The notes under the pieces are model-generated. The model was not told where the DNA came from and made no database searches. It saw only the letters and a list, made by a program, of their open reading frames with translations. Below are positions 17,089 through 24,879 of a stretch of 64,000 nt of DNA, one piece after another (the first letter of the stretch is position 1; the number at the start of each line of letters is the position of its first letter). This DNA comes from Tumebacillus sp. BK434 (lineage in GTDB: Bacteria; Bacillota; Bacilli; Tumebacillales; Tumebacillaceae). Location of the stretch: NCBI RefSeq assembly GCF_004340785.1, contig NZ_SLXS01000005.1, forward strand, positions 124,001 through 188,000. Reading direction: 5' to 3'. The translations under genes were made by a program, and so were the position numbers.

Positions 17089-17693
17089 CCGCTTCCTCTT
17101 TCGCTCTCAGTAGTATTCGCCCCGAGCCCGCGCAATATATACTGCTGCGTCTCGCGAATCTGCTCTTCAAACGTCACCTCTTCCGGATCAAACAGATCGA
17201 GCACAAACTGCGGCACCATCTTGGGGTACAACAGCGTCCCCATCATCTGCAGCATCGCCGCTTTCAGCGACTGGAAGGAAAACAACCCATGCTCCCGTCC
17301 CTCGGCCAACGTGTCGCGCAGCCGCTGCCAGAACGGCAGCGGGTACTGCCCGAGCAAATGATGGCGGTCCGACTTTAACATGATCTCCTGCATCAGGATC
17401 TTTTGCACATCGCTCTCCTGCTGCGACCATAGCATAAATCCTTCCACATAGCGGCGCAACCGCTCGACCGGGTCTGCAATCCCCTCGATCTCCGCATACA
17501 ACTCCTGCCCTGGAAACGCCGAATCGAGCACGGCGAACAACAGCTTTTCTTTGCCGCCGAAATGATAAGAGACAAGAGCCACATTGGCCCCTGCCTCCTC
17601 GCATATTTGCCGCACCGAAGTCGCCTCAAAGCCTTTGTCTGCAAAAAGGCGCTTCGCCGCATCAAGAATCCGTGTTTTCACATCTTCACTCAT
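17085..17693 (-). CDS. TetR/AcrR family regulator of the ABC-2 unit
   Basis: 202 residues. The N-terminal helix-turn-helix is RILDAAKRLFADKGFEATSVRQICEEAGANVALVSYHFGGKEKLL, very typical of the family and close to the CerR/YhgD branch with a C-terminal DUF1956-like dimer domain. Its ATG lies 8 bases inside the end of the upstream membrane protein gene, so the two are co-translated. A palindrome in front of that gene (18888-18897) is the likely operator, giving autoregulation of the pair. Confidence 0.92.
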   Translation of the reverse strand: MSEDVKTRILDAAKRLFADKGFEATSVRQICEEAGANVALVSYHFGGKEKLLFAVLDSAFPGQELYAEIEGIADPVERLRRYVEGFMLWSQQESDVQKILMQEIMLKSDRHHLLGQYPLPFWQRLRDTLAEGREHGLFSFQSLKAAMLQMMGTLLYPKMVPQFVLDLFDPEEVTFEEQIRETQQYILRGLGANTTESERGSG

Positions 17694-18852
17694 GTGCTCC
17701 CACTACCTTCTGTCCGTTCTGAATCTGCACCGCTTGATCCCGATGAATCAGCACACCGATCAACGTGACGCCATACGCCGCCAACGTGATCCAGAGCAGC
17801 CCGGCGACAGCGCCGCCCGTTCCTGTGCCGCCAAACAGCAAGTTCATGTTGCCAAGCACCGCATACGTTGCGGGCAAGAAATCGCCCACCTTGTGAAACG
17901 TTTCAGACAGCAGTTCCCGCGGCAGCATCGTGCCCGAAGTGGCCAACTGCAAGGACAGCGCGATGATGTTAAACAGCATCCCGGCCTGACCAAACAGGAA
18001 CAAAAACATCTGCGCGAACGCCAGAAACGAAAACAGCGTCAAGATCAGAAAACCGCTCAGTTCCAGGAACCCGGCCATCGGCTCAACATCAAACAGGAAC
18101 AAGATCCCCGTCGCCGCGAGCCCGATCCCCACCGCTGCCCCCGCATTGATGATCTGACGGGCCACAAAACGCTTCCAGCGGTTGGTGCGGCTCGCAATGA
18201 TCGTGGCCGAAGCGGTCAATTGCATCGACAACAGCATGCTGCCGACGTACGACGCCAGCACCACCATCATCGGCACCATCTGATAGGAGAAATTCGTGAT
18301 CGGATTGAGCGCCGTATATGTGCCTTCCACACGGTCGGTCACGCCCGCCGCAATCCCCTGCGCCTGTTCAGCAGGCAGGCGAAGCTGACTGAGCGCCGTC
18401 ACAATTCCATTTTGCGTAACCTCACGATTAACATTCTTCGTCACTTCCCCCAACACCTGCTGCCCCACAGTCTTTACCATCGCCGGGTTGGACTCGTTGA
18501 CCAGCACTTCGATCTTCGCCTTCTCGCCCTGCTGTTGCAGCTGCGCCGAAAAATCGGCCGGGATATAGATCACCGCCTGCAGTTCGCGCGCGTTGAGCCG
18601 GTCTTTTGCCTCCGTCAGACTCTTCGCCGTTTCCATCTCAAACGGCAGGCTGGACACCAGATTGTCAGCGATCTTCGCTCCGGTGCCGTGGTCGTCACTG
18701 ACCACGCCGATGTGCAGCTGGTCCATCCGGCTCGTCACACCGTCATAACCGTTCATCCAGACCACCGCAAACACCAACTGGAAAAACAGCATCGTGATCA
18801 ACCCGACGATCGTCGTCTTCTGCTTAAAAAACTGTCGCAATGTCTCGCTCAT
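17686..18852 (-). CDS. ABC-2 type / YhgE-like membrane protein
   Basis: 388 residues from ATG 18852 behind GGTGAGGG; a longer frame to 18927 has no good ribosome site and crosses the operator. One membrane helix near residues 15-35 (TIVGLITMLFFQLVFAVVWM) is followed by an outside domain of about 170 residues. Five C-terminal helices start at YQMVPMMVVLASYVGSMLLS. This is the layout of ABC-2 permeases related to YhgE and to drug or lipid exporters. No ATPase is adjacent. With its TetR partner it probably forms a self-regulated stress or efflux unit. Confidence 0.8.
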   Translation of the reverse strand: MSETLRQFFKQKTTIVGLITMLFFQLVFAVVWMNGYDGVTSRMDQLHIGVVSDDHGTGAKIADNLVSSLPFEMETAKSLTEAKDRLNARELQAVIYIPADFSAQLQQQGEKAKIEVLVNESNPAMVKTVGQQVLGEVTKNVNREVTQNGIVTALSQLRLPAEQAQGIAAGVTDRVEGTYTALNPITNFSYQMVPMMVVLASYVGSMLLSMQLTASATIIASRTNRWKRFVARQIINAGAAVGIGLAATGILFLFDVEPMAGFLELSGFLILTLFSFLAFAQMFLFLFGQAGMLFNIIALSLQLATSGTMLPRELLSETFHKVGDFLPATYAVLGNMNLLFGGTGTGGAVAGLLWITLAAYGVTLIGVLIHRDQAVQIQNGQKVVGAHE

Positions 18853-18887
18853 GTTTCCCTCACCCCATCTTAAACGTCCGTATAAAT

Positions 18888-18897
18888 CAAACGTTTG
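18888..18897. promoter_or_regulatory. Palindromic operator upstream of the ABC-2/TetR unit
   Basis: CAAACGTTTG is a perfect 10-base palindrome in a longer AT-rich near-dyad, 36 bases before the start at 18852. Position and form suit a TetR-family site for the regulator at 17085-17693. Confidence 0.55.
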
Positions 18898-19004
18898 TTT
18901 AAATATCTTGTTTCTAAGTATATGCAATATTTCCCTGCTGTCAACAAGAAAACTCCGATTTGGGGCATCCTACATGAGACCTATCTCGGAGGAGGAAAGA
19001 GATC

Positions 19005-20204
19005 ATGCTGAAAGCAGACAAGCTCAAAGGCCTGCCCCCCTACATATTTGCCCGCCTCGATGAGCGGGTGTACAAACTGCGCGAGTCGGGCGTCCGCGAC
19101 ATCGTCGATTTTGGCAAAGCCGACCCGGACCACTCCACACCGGAAGCGGTGGTCAAACGCCTGCAGGAGACGGCAGCCGACCCGGAAAATCACCACTACC
19201 CGGCCTTTAAAGGCTCGCTGTTTTTCCGCGAACATGTCGCCCGCTGGTACCAGGAGCGCTTCGGCGTCACCGTCGACCCGGAGACAGAAGTGATCGCGCT
19301 GCTCGGCTCCAAAGAAGGGCTGTTTCACATCTCGCTCGCCTACATCTCCCAAGGCGACATCGGCCTCGTGCCCGACCCGTCGTTCCCGGCGTACAACGAC
19401 GGTGTCTTTTTCGCGGGCGGCGAGGTGCTGCGCCTGCCGCTGACCCGGGCAAACGGCTACCTGCCCGACCTCGACAGCCTGGACGAGGCGACCCGCAAGC
19501 GGGCGAAAATCCTGTTCCTCAACTACCCGAACAACCCGACCGGCGTGTTTGCACCACCCGAATTTATGGAACGTGCCATCCGTTTCTGCCGGGAGCATGA
19601 GATCCTGCTCTGTTACGACCACGCCTACAGCGAAGTGTATTATGACGAACACAACAAGCCGAAAAGTCTGCTCGAATACCCCGGCGGCCAAGACGTCGGC
19701 GTCGAATTCTTCACTTTCTCGAAAACATTCAACATGGCTGGCTGGCGCTTGGGCGCCGCGGTCGGCAACAAAGAAGTGATCAATTCCCTGCTCGTCGTGC
19801 AAAGCCATATCAACTCCGGCATCTTTGCGCCGATCCAGTTCGCCGGCGTCACCGCCTTGACCGAAGTGACGCATTCGAACTTCCCGCAGGAACAGCGTGC
19901 AGAATACAAACGCCGTTTCGACTACGCCTTGGGCAGATTTAAAGCAATCGGCTGGGACGTGCATCCGCCCGAAGGCACCGTCTATCTTTGGGTGCCGACG
20001 CCAGAGCATCTCAACGGCGAAGAGTTCGCCAACCTGTTGCTCGACGAGTACCATGTCGTCGTCGCACCAGGCACCGCATTTGGCGAAACGGGCGACCGCT
20101 ACGTGCGGCTGTCGCTGACCACCGAGTACGAAAACGTGGTCAAAGGCATCGACCGCATCTGCGACGCTTTACAGAAACAAGTCGAGCCTCCAGCGCTTCC
20201 CTGA
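19005..20204 (+). CDS. Class I/II PLP-dependent aminotransferase
   Basis: 399 residues from ATG 19005 behind GGAGGAGG. Fold type I aminotransferase: LNYPNNPTGVFAPPEF, the conserved Asp/Tyr in LLCYDHAYSEVYYD, and the Schiff-base Lys in FFTFSKTFNMAGWRLGAAVGN. The C-terminal Arg that binds the substrate carboxylate is in DRYVRLSL. The sequence is closest in style to LL-diaminopimelate or PatA/aspartate-type aminotransferases of Bacillota. The neighbours give no pathway, so the substrate is left open. Confidence 0.88.
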   Translation: MLKADKLKGLPPYIFARLDERVYKLRESGVRDIVDFGKADPDHSTPEAVVKRLQETAADPENHHYPAFKGSLFFREHVARWYQERFGVTVDPETEVIALLGSKEGLFHISLAYISQGDIGLVPDPSFPAYNDGVFFAGGEVLRLPLTRANGYLPDLDSLDEATRKRAKILFLNYPNNPTGVFAPPEFMERAIRFCREHEILLCYDHAYSEVYYDEHNKPKSLLEYPGGQDVGVEFFTFSKTFNMAGWRLGAAVGNKEVINSLLVVQSHINSGIFAPIQFAGVTALTEVTHSNFPQEQRAEYKRRFDYALGRFKAIGWDVHPPEGTVYLWVPTPEHLNGEEFANLLLDEYHVVVAPGTAFGETGDRYVRLSLTTEYENVVKGIDRICDALQKQVEPPALP

Positions 20205-20274
20205 CATGAAACCCTTCTTGCAGACAGATGCTAAGTCCAGAGCATAAACGCCTGCTGTGAGGAGGTATTGGGTT

Positions 20275-20943
20275 ATGAATTCCTGGCGCAAAGGCTTGTC
20301 TTCCCTGTTTCTGCTGACCTTCGTCGCCACGGGCCTGTGGGGCTGCGGCCATCAAGCGCTTCCCGACCGGTTAGACGATGATCGCGGCGGACGAATTCAA
20401 TCCGGTCCTGAGAACCCGCGTGTGCCGGACCGGCTGATGAAAGATGCCTCAAGCAATGGCATCACAGCTGCGAACACAGTCGCGCAAAAGATCAACAACA
20501 TGCCGGGCGTGCAAAACACGACCGTCCTCGTCTATGGCGATGATGCGTTTGTCGGACTGACCAACATCAGCACCGAAACACCGAAACAGGATGCTCAGAT
20601 CAAGCAGGACTCCTGGGTCGGCGAAAGTCCGTGGGGCACCACGGAGCGTCCAAAATCTGCTGCCGGGATGACGGTGGAACAGCTGCAGGCGGAAGGCATC
20701 CGCAGCAATGCAGCCACCCTCGAAGGTCCCCGCACTACCGTTTCCGGGGACCTCTCCGACACTTTGAAAGCGGAGATCATCGCCCGGGTGAAGCAGCAGC
20801 TGCCAAACGTAAAAAACGTCCACGTCACCGGCAACCTGCAAGTCACGCAGCAGCTCAGCGGATACAAGTATTTCATCTCGCGCGGCGGTGACATGCGGCC
20901 GTTCATGAACGATTTCCTCGGCGTCGTGGGCAACTCGTTTTAA
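20275..20943 (+). CDS. YhcN/YlaJ family sporulation lipoprotein
   Basis: 222 residues from ATG 20275 behind GAGGAGG. A signal peptide ends in the lipobox TGLWGC, so the mature protein is lipid anchored at Cys25. The mature part has the YhcN/YlaJ pattern: AQKINNMPGVQNTTVLVYGDDAFVGL and a repeat-like LPNVKNVHVTGN, comparable to spore inner-membrane lipoproteins affecting germination or cortex. A middle stretch (about 110-150) is an insertion relative to the shortest family members. It is monocistronic and ends at a strong hairpin. Confidence 0.85.
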   Translation: MNSWRKGLSSLFLLTFVATGLWGCGHQALPDRLDDDRGGRIQSGPENPRVPDRLMKDASSNGITAANTVAQKINNMPGVQNTTVLVYGDDAFVGLTNISTETPKQDAQIKQDSWVGESPWGTTERPKSAAGMTVEQLQAEGIRSNAATLEGPRTTVSGDLSDTLKAEIIARVKQQLPNVKNVHVTGNLQVTQQLSGYKYFISRGGDMRPFMNDFLGVVGNSF

Positions 20944-20946
20944 ACG

Positions 20947-20985
20947 CCAAGAGAGACACACCTCCGGAAGGTGTGTCTCTCTTGG
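20947..20985. terminator. Convergent terminator hairpin
   Basis: A perfect 16-base stem (CCAAGAGAGACACACC and its complement) with a 7-base loop separates the lipoprotein gene from the minus-strand holin cassette. The stem can serve both strands. Confidence 0.85.
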
Positions 20986-20990
20986 TGTGC

Positions 20991-21326
20991 TTATTTCGTT
21001 TCCGCCCATGCCTTCTCAATCACCGCACGGATCTCCGGATAGGTCACCTGCAATCCCTGCCGGTCGCTTCGCTCCAGCACATATTTCACCGCTTCATTCA
21101 GCTTGGCCGGGCCGTCATAGTGCGTAAACACGCGCTCAGCGTAATGAAACGCCTCTTGCCCGATCAGGCTCAGCCATTCGCGCTGGCGGACGGACGTCTT
21201 GGCGCGATAGTAGCGGGCCGCTTTTAATTTCCACCGATGCAGTACCACGAGAAAGACGAACAGACCCAGTTCCATCCCCACAAGCAGGATGTCTCGTACA
21301 GCGATGTGTACGCCTGTTGATTCCAC
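20991..21326 (-). CDS. LLH-family holin-like protein
   Basis: 111 residues from GTG 21326, ten bases after AAGGGGGGAG. A single N-terminal membrane helix (LLVGMELGLFVFLVVLHRW) is followed by a cytoplasmic amphipathic part. That part has the LLH-holin pattern FHYAERVFTHYDGPAKLNEAVKYVLERSDRQGLQVTYPEIRAVIEKAW. Such proteins are found next to endolysins in phages and in host genomes. Here it is 7 bases behind an N-acetylmuramoyl-L-alanine amidase gene. Placement outside any phage structural cluster suggests a domesticated lysis or spore-lysis cassette. Confidence 0.75.
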   Translation of the reverse strand: MESTGVHIAVRDILLVGMELGLFVFLVVLHRWKLKAARYYRAKTSVRQREWLSLIGQEAFHYAERVFTHYDGPAKLNEAVKYVLERSDRQGLQVTYPEIRAVIEKAWAETK

Positions 21327-21333
21327 TCCATCT

Positions 21334-22110
21334 TCACTCCCCCCTTGTCAAGCTTACTGTGTGCGTTTCATTGTCCCAGTTGATCGCGCAGCCGAGCAGC
21401 TCCGCCAGCTCGCGCACCGGAACATACGTCTTGCCTTCGATCAATCGACCATGCTGTACAAGCGAAGCCCCGTTGACTTTCACCGTCACAAGGGGTTCGC
21501 GGCGCAGCGCAGTCGAAGCGTTCGCAGTCGGCGCGATGTAGCGGTAGTCAAATATCTTACACAGCGCTTCGGCCGCCGCTTCCGCCTGCTGCTGCAAGAA
21601 GCGGTCATCATCCATCCGCGCCTCTTCCAGGCTGTTCGTGATGAACCCGCCTTCGACCAACAGCGCGTCCATCATCGTGTCGCGCAGCACTTGAAAATCG
21701 CCGAGGTACACACCGCGGTGCTTCTGTCCGGTCGCCGCTGAGATGTGGTGGCAGAGCAGGTCTGCTTTGTGATAAGCGCTCTTGTCCTTTTGCGACGGGT
21801 GGATCCACACCGACACGCCGTGCACGTTTTCGTCCGCGCTGGCATCGTAGTGCCACGAGACGTAGAGGTCGGCCGAGTTGGTGTTGGCGAGCATCGCCCG
21901 CGCCTTCAGATCGACCGTCGAGGTCACGCCCGGCACCCGTTCCGTGTCTTTGTCGCGAGTCATCAGCACCTGAATTCCGGCCCGCACCAGCGCGTCGCGC
22001 AAGTACAGACAGACCTTGAGATTGACATCTTTCTCTTTCAGCCGCTGGCCGACAGCGCCGGGGTCGCGGCCGCCGTGGCCCGGGTCGAGCACAATTCTTG
22101 GCATCTTCAT
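21334..22110 (-). CDS. N-acetylmuramoyl-L-alanine amidase with C-terminal stalk domain
   Basis: 258 residues. Residues 4-185 are an Amidase_3 catalytic domain with all expected residues: zinc ligands H12 (LDPGHGGRDPG), E26 (KEKDVNL) and H87 (SWHYDA), and catalytic E153 (LLVEGGFITNS). The C-terminal 55 residues (VKVNGASLVQHGRLIEGKTYVPVRELAELLG) are a copper-amine-oxidase-N-like stalk domain found in wall-binding proteins. It cleaves the bond between muramic acid and the peptide. There is no signal peptide, as in CwlC or phage endolysins, so release may need the neighbouring holin-like protein or mother-cell lysis. Confidence 0.92.
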   Translation of the reverse strand: MKMPRIVLDPGHGGRDPGAVGQRLKEKDVNLKVCLYLRDALVRAGIQVLMTRDKDTERVPGVTSTVDLKARAMLANTNSADLYVSWHYDASADENVHGVSVWIHPSQKDKSAYHKADLLCHHISAATGQKHRGVYLGDFQVLRDTMMDALLVEGGFITNSLEEARMDDDRFLQQQAEAAAEALCKIFDYRYIAPTANASTALRREPLVTVKVNGASLVQHGRLIEGKTYVPVRELAELLGCAINWDNETHTVSLTRGE

Positions 22111-22140
22111 TCCTCCTTCACCCTTTCCTATGCAGCGTCC

Positions 22141-22713
22141 CTAGGAGATCGGGGACAGCCTCGGCAACACTTTCAGAATGCCCCGCGCCGCGCCTTGCGC
22201 CTGCGCCTGCAAAAAGTCGGGATTCTTGCACAGCTCCAGCTCATGCGGGCTGGACAAGAAGGCGCCGCGGATCATCAAAGCCGGGGTTTGGACCAGGGAC
22301 AGCACTTTGTCGCTGTCTTGAAAGACGCCGAGCATGATCTGCCCGGTCACGTCGACGATCGCCTCGCCAAGCGCTTCAAAGTCGATCATGCGGCTTTCGT
22401 CGGCCGTCTCGCCGATCCACAGCGACACCCCGCTGACTTCAGCATCTTCCAGATAGTCGCAGTGCCAGGACACGAACAGGTCGGCTTCCATCGCTGCCGC
22501 CAGCTCCGCGCGCCGCACCGCCGAGACGTCAGTGTCTGCCGTGCGGGTGAGCAGCACGTCTACGCCGTACGCTTCCAACAGCGCCTGCAAGCGCAGGCAG
22601 ACTGCCAGATTGATCGTCTTCTCTTCTGCTCCCTCTGCGGTAAAACCGCTCTCCGAACCGCCGTGGCCGGGATCGAGGACTACATGCCATTGTTGTTTCG
22701 TTTCGAACGTCAT
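22141..22713 (-). CDS. Amidase_3-fold protein lacking the catalytic glutamate
   Basis: 190 residues from ATG 22713, ten bases after AAGGAG. It is a divergent copy of its downstream neighbour, without the stalk domain. The zinc ligands remain: H17 (LDPGHGGSESG), E31 (EEKTINL) and H84 (SWHCD). The stretch matching LLVEGGFITNS reads LMIRGAFLSSP, so Arg149 replaces the catalytic Glu. It could bind muropeptides without cutting, or be decaying. The reading frame is intact with a good ribosome site, which argues for a kept function. Confidence 0.82.
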   Translation of the reverse strand: MTFETKQQWHVVLDPGHGGSESGFTAEGAEEKTINLAVCLRLQALLEAYGVDVLLTRTADTDVSAVRRAELAAAMEADLFVSWHCDYLEDAEVSGVSLWIGETADESRMIDFEALGEAIVDVTGQIMLGVFQDSDKVLSLVQTPALMIRGAFLSSPHELELCKNPDFLQAQAQGAARGILKVLPRLSPIS

Positions 22714-22828
22714 TGCCGGAATTGCTCCTTTCAAATAAAAAAGACGCCATGACAAGCGAATGCTGTCTGCTGACTGCACGCGCTGACAAAGCGTCCTCCG
22801 GGTCTCGGTCGGACCATGTACGTAAGCT

Positions 22829-23041
22829 TTATTTTTTCTCGCGATAATAAGTGGTCGCTTCCATCACACAGGAGAGAATCTGTCCATGATGCGTCTTGAC
22901 GGTGCGGGTGTCGAACTCGCCCAGCTTGATCTCATCAAGAATGCGTCCCCGGTCGACAAGGACCAGCTTCGGACCGTCATCCACTCGCACAGACTGATAG
23001 ACTGCTGCTGATTGCATTTCTTGCTGCAGTGCTTTCTTCAT
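22829..23041 (-). CDS. Small hypothetical protein
   Basis: 70 residues from ATG 23041, eight bases after GAGGTG. No signal peptide or membrane helix. The sequence is charged with alternating beta-like stretches (KLVLVDRGRILDEIKLGEF) and a central RTVKTHHGQILSCVMEATTYY. I do not recognise a family. It has its own ribosome site and is separated from neighbours by about 100 bases on each side. Confidence 0.6.
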   Translation of the reverse strand: MKKALQQEMQSAAVYQSVRVDDGPKLVLVDRGRILDEIKLGEFDTRTVKTHHGQILSCVMEATTYYREKK

Positions 23042-23140
23042 GCATTAACACCTCTTTTGAGTACGACCTTGCACATTAAGAATAGCACATATGTTCGCAT
23101 TTTCGCAAGTCCTATTGTTGTAAAATACGAACACCTGATC

Positions 23141-23743
23141 TCATTCCCGAATCAGGATCTCCAGCTGAATCTTCTCCCCGCCCCAGTCGATCTTCTTGAT
23201 GCGATAGGAATATTTTTCGCTTGGGCGCTCCGAAAAAGCCACCCCCAGCGTGTGTTGCTCCGACTCCACATGCACCCACGGCGGCCACGGCATCCCCTCC
23301 AGCACGGCGAACAGGGTTTTCAGCGGAATCGAATAGCCGCCGACTTTGGCGTCTTCCGCAACCAGGGTCAGATCGCCGTCCTTCTGCACCTGCGGGCGCA
23401 TCCACATCGCCAGGTCCATCTGGCGGCCGAAAAAGCTCAGCGACGTGTCGGTGCGCACCAGCCCTTTTTCCAAGGAGAGCTCCGCTTTGCTGATCGGCGT
23501 CTCTTTTTTCGCGAGCTGCATGGCGAGGAACTGGTTGATTGCATCGACCGTCACGTTCGCTTCGACCGGCACGCCGGCTGCTTGCGTCTCTGTCGGGGCA
23601 GGCAGGCCGGTGCTTGGCCCAGACGAGGTGATGTCAAACCACAGATAGAGCAGCAGGGCGAGCAGAATCAGCAGGAATCCTGCCAGCAAGAAAAATGAAA
23701 AGCGCCATGGATTGCGCAGAAAACTCGATTTGATCGTCGACAA
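23141..23743 (-). CDS. ypmS: YpmS family membrane-anchored protein
   Basis: 200 residues from a TTG at 23743, eight bases after AGGAGG. One membrane helix (residues 14-36) is followed by an outside domain matching DUF2140/YpmS: VTVDAINQFLAMQLAKKE, then LVRTDTSLSFFGRQMDLAMWM and a C-terminal KIDWGGEKIQLEI. YpmS is conserved in Bacillota, function not established. It diverges from the UPF0295 gene. Confidence 0.85.
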   Translation of the reverse strand: MSTIKSSFLRNPWRFSFFLLAGFLLILLALLLYLWFDITSSGPSTGLPAPTETQAAGVPVEANVTVDAINQFLAMQLAKKETPISKAELSLEKGLVRTDTSLSFFGRQMDLAMWMRPQVQKDGDLTLVAEDAKVGGYSIPLKTLFAVLEGMPWPPWVHVESEQHTLGVAFSERPSEKYSYRIKKIDWGGEKIQLEILIRE

Positions 23744-23853
23744 GGCGGACTCCTCCTCTCAGCGCTCCCTTTCACAGTTCCTTCATTGGACAAAGCACCT
23801 GCAAGTAGGGTAGCATGGGTAGTAGACTCTGCATAAAAATGAGGGATTTTCAA

Positions 23854-24174
23854 ATGAAGCTGAACCGTTTGCGCAACTGGGCGCTGGGCTTGATTTTTCT
23901 TGCGTTTATCGTCATGTACATCGGCGTCTTTGTGCCGGTGCTGATGCCGTACCTCCTGATCATCGGCATCATCATGATCTTGATCTCCGTGTTTATCTAT
24001 TTCCGCGTCGGCGCGATGTCGATGCAGATTCCTACTTTAGAATGCCCGCATTGCCACAAAAAGACCAAAGTGCTGGGCGTGGAAGACGGCTGCATGTATT
24101 GCCAGGGCCTGATTCAGGTCGAAATGGCCGAAGACGGCGGGCTGTACCTCGTGCCGCGCAGCAAAACAACCTGA
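23854..24174 (+). CDS. UPF0295 (YgzB) family membrane protein
   Basis: 106 residues from ATG 23854 behind GAGGGA; an ATG at 23839 is possible. Two membrane helices (about residues 8-29 and 33-54) precede a zinc-ribbon-like domain, LECPHCHKKTKVLGVEDGCMYCQ, with two Cys pairs. This is the layout of YgzB proteins, whose function is unknown. It ends in a terminator shared with nth. Confidence 0.88.
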   Translation: MKLNRLRNWALGLIFLAFIVMYIGVFVPVLMPYLLIIGIIMILISVFIYFRVGAMSMQIPTLECPHCHKKTKVLGVEDGCMYCQGLIQVEMAEDGGLYLVPRSKTT

Positions 24175-24190
24175 TCATGGTGAGTATATG

Positions 24191-24226
24191 AAAAAAGACC
24201 CTGTCTATTCGACGCGGGTCTTTTTT
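24191..24226. terminator. Shared terminator of ygzB-like gene and nth
   Basis: AAAAAAGACCC/GGGTCTTTTTT is an 11-base stem serving both strands. It contains the nth stop codon region at 24205-24207. Confidence 0.9.
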
Positions 24227-24879
24227 CTTGCTTTAAACTCCCGGCAAAACGGGGTCAGTGCGCAGGCTTCGCATTTCGGTTTGCGCGCCTCACAGACTCG
24301 CCGTCCGTGCCAGATCAGCCAATGGTGGGCGTCTGTCCACTTGGCCTTGGGAATCCGTTTGGTCAGCTGCGTTTCGATCACGACCGGATCATCGCTCTTC
24401 GCAAGCCCGATCCGGTTCGAGACGCGTTGCACGTGCGTATCGACCGCCATCGCCGGAATCCCGAACGCGTTCGACAGCACGACATTGGCCGTCTTGCGCC
24501 CGACGCCGGGCAGTTCGACCAGGTCTTCCATCTTCGCCGGTACCTGCCCGCCGTGCTTGCTGAGCAGCAGGTGGCAGGTGGCGAGGATGTTTTTCGCCTT
24601 GTTTTTGTACAGGCCGATCTCTTTGATCTCCTGCTCCAGCTCCGTCTGAGTGAGTTGCAGGAACGCCTCCGGACCGGGGTATTTCTGAAACAGTCCCGCT
24701 GTGATCTGATTGACTTTTTTATCGGTCGCCTGCGCGGAGAGGATCGTCGCGATCAGCAGTTCGAACGGATTGCGAAAATCCAACTCGCAATGCGCCTCCG
24801 GATACATCTCATACAGCGTGTCGAGAATCTTCGTCACCGGCACGCGCGGCAAGGTCACCTTCTGCTCCGTCCCGCTCAT
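24205..24879 (-). CDS. nth: Endonuclease III
   Basis: 224 residues. A DNA glycosylase/AP lyase that removes oxidised pyrimidines. The helix-hairpin-helix is LPGVGRKTANVVL with catalytic Lys129, and the catalytic Asp is D147 in AMAVDTHVQRV. The 4Fe-4S cluster Cys are 196, 203, 206 and 212 with the canonical C-x6-C-x2-C-x5-C spacing. The start overlaps the upstream 5'-nucleotidase stop by 4 bases. Confidence 0.96.
   Translation of the reverse strand: MSGTEQKVTLPRVPVTKILDTLYEMYPEAHCELDFRNPFELLIATILSAQATDKKVNQITAGLFQKYPGPEAFLQLTQTELEQEIKEIGLYKNKAKNILATCHLLLSKHGGQVPAKMEDLVELPGVGRKTANVVLSNAFGIPAMAVDTHVQRVSNRIGLAKSDDPVVIETQLTKRIPKAKWTDAHHWLIWHGRRVCEARKPKCEACALTPFCREFKARKKTRVE

Noticed and set aside
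20991-22713. Holin plus amidases as a prophage remnant
   Set aside because: No capsid, tail, integrase or attachment repeat nearby, and base composition looks like the neighbours. Kept only as a domesticated cassette.
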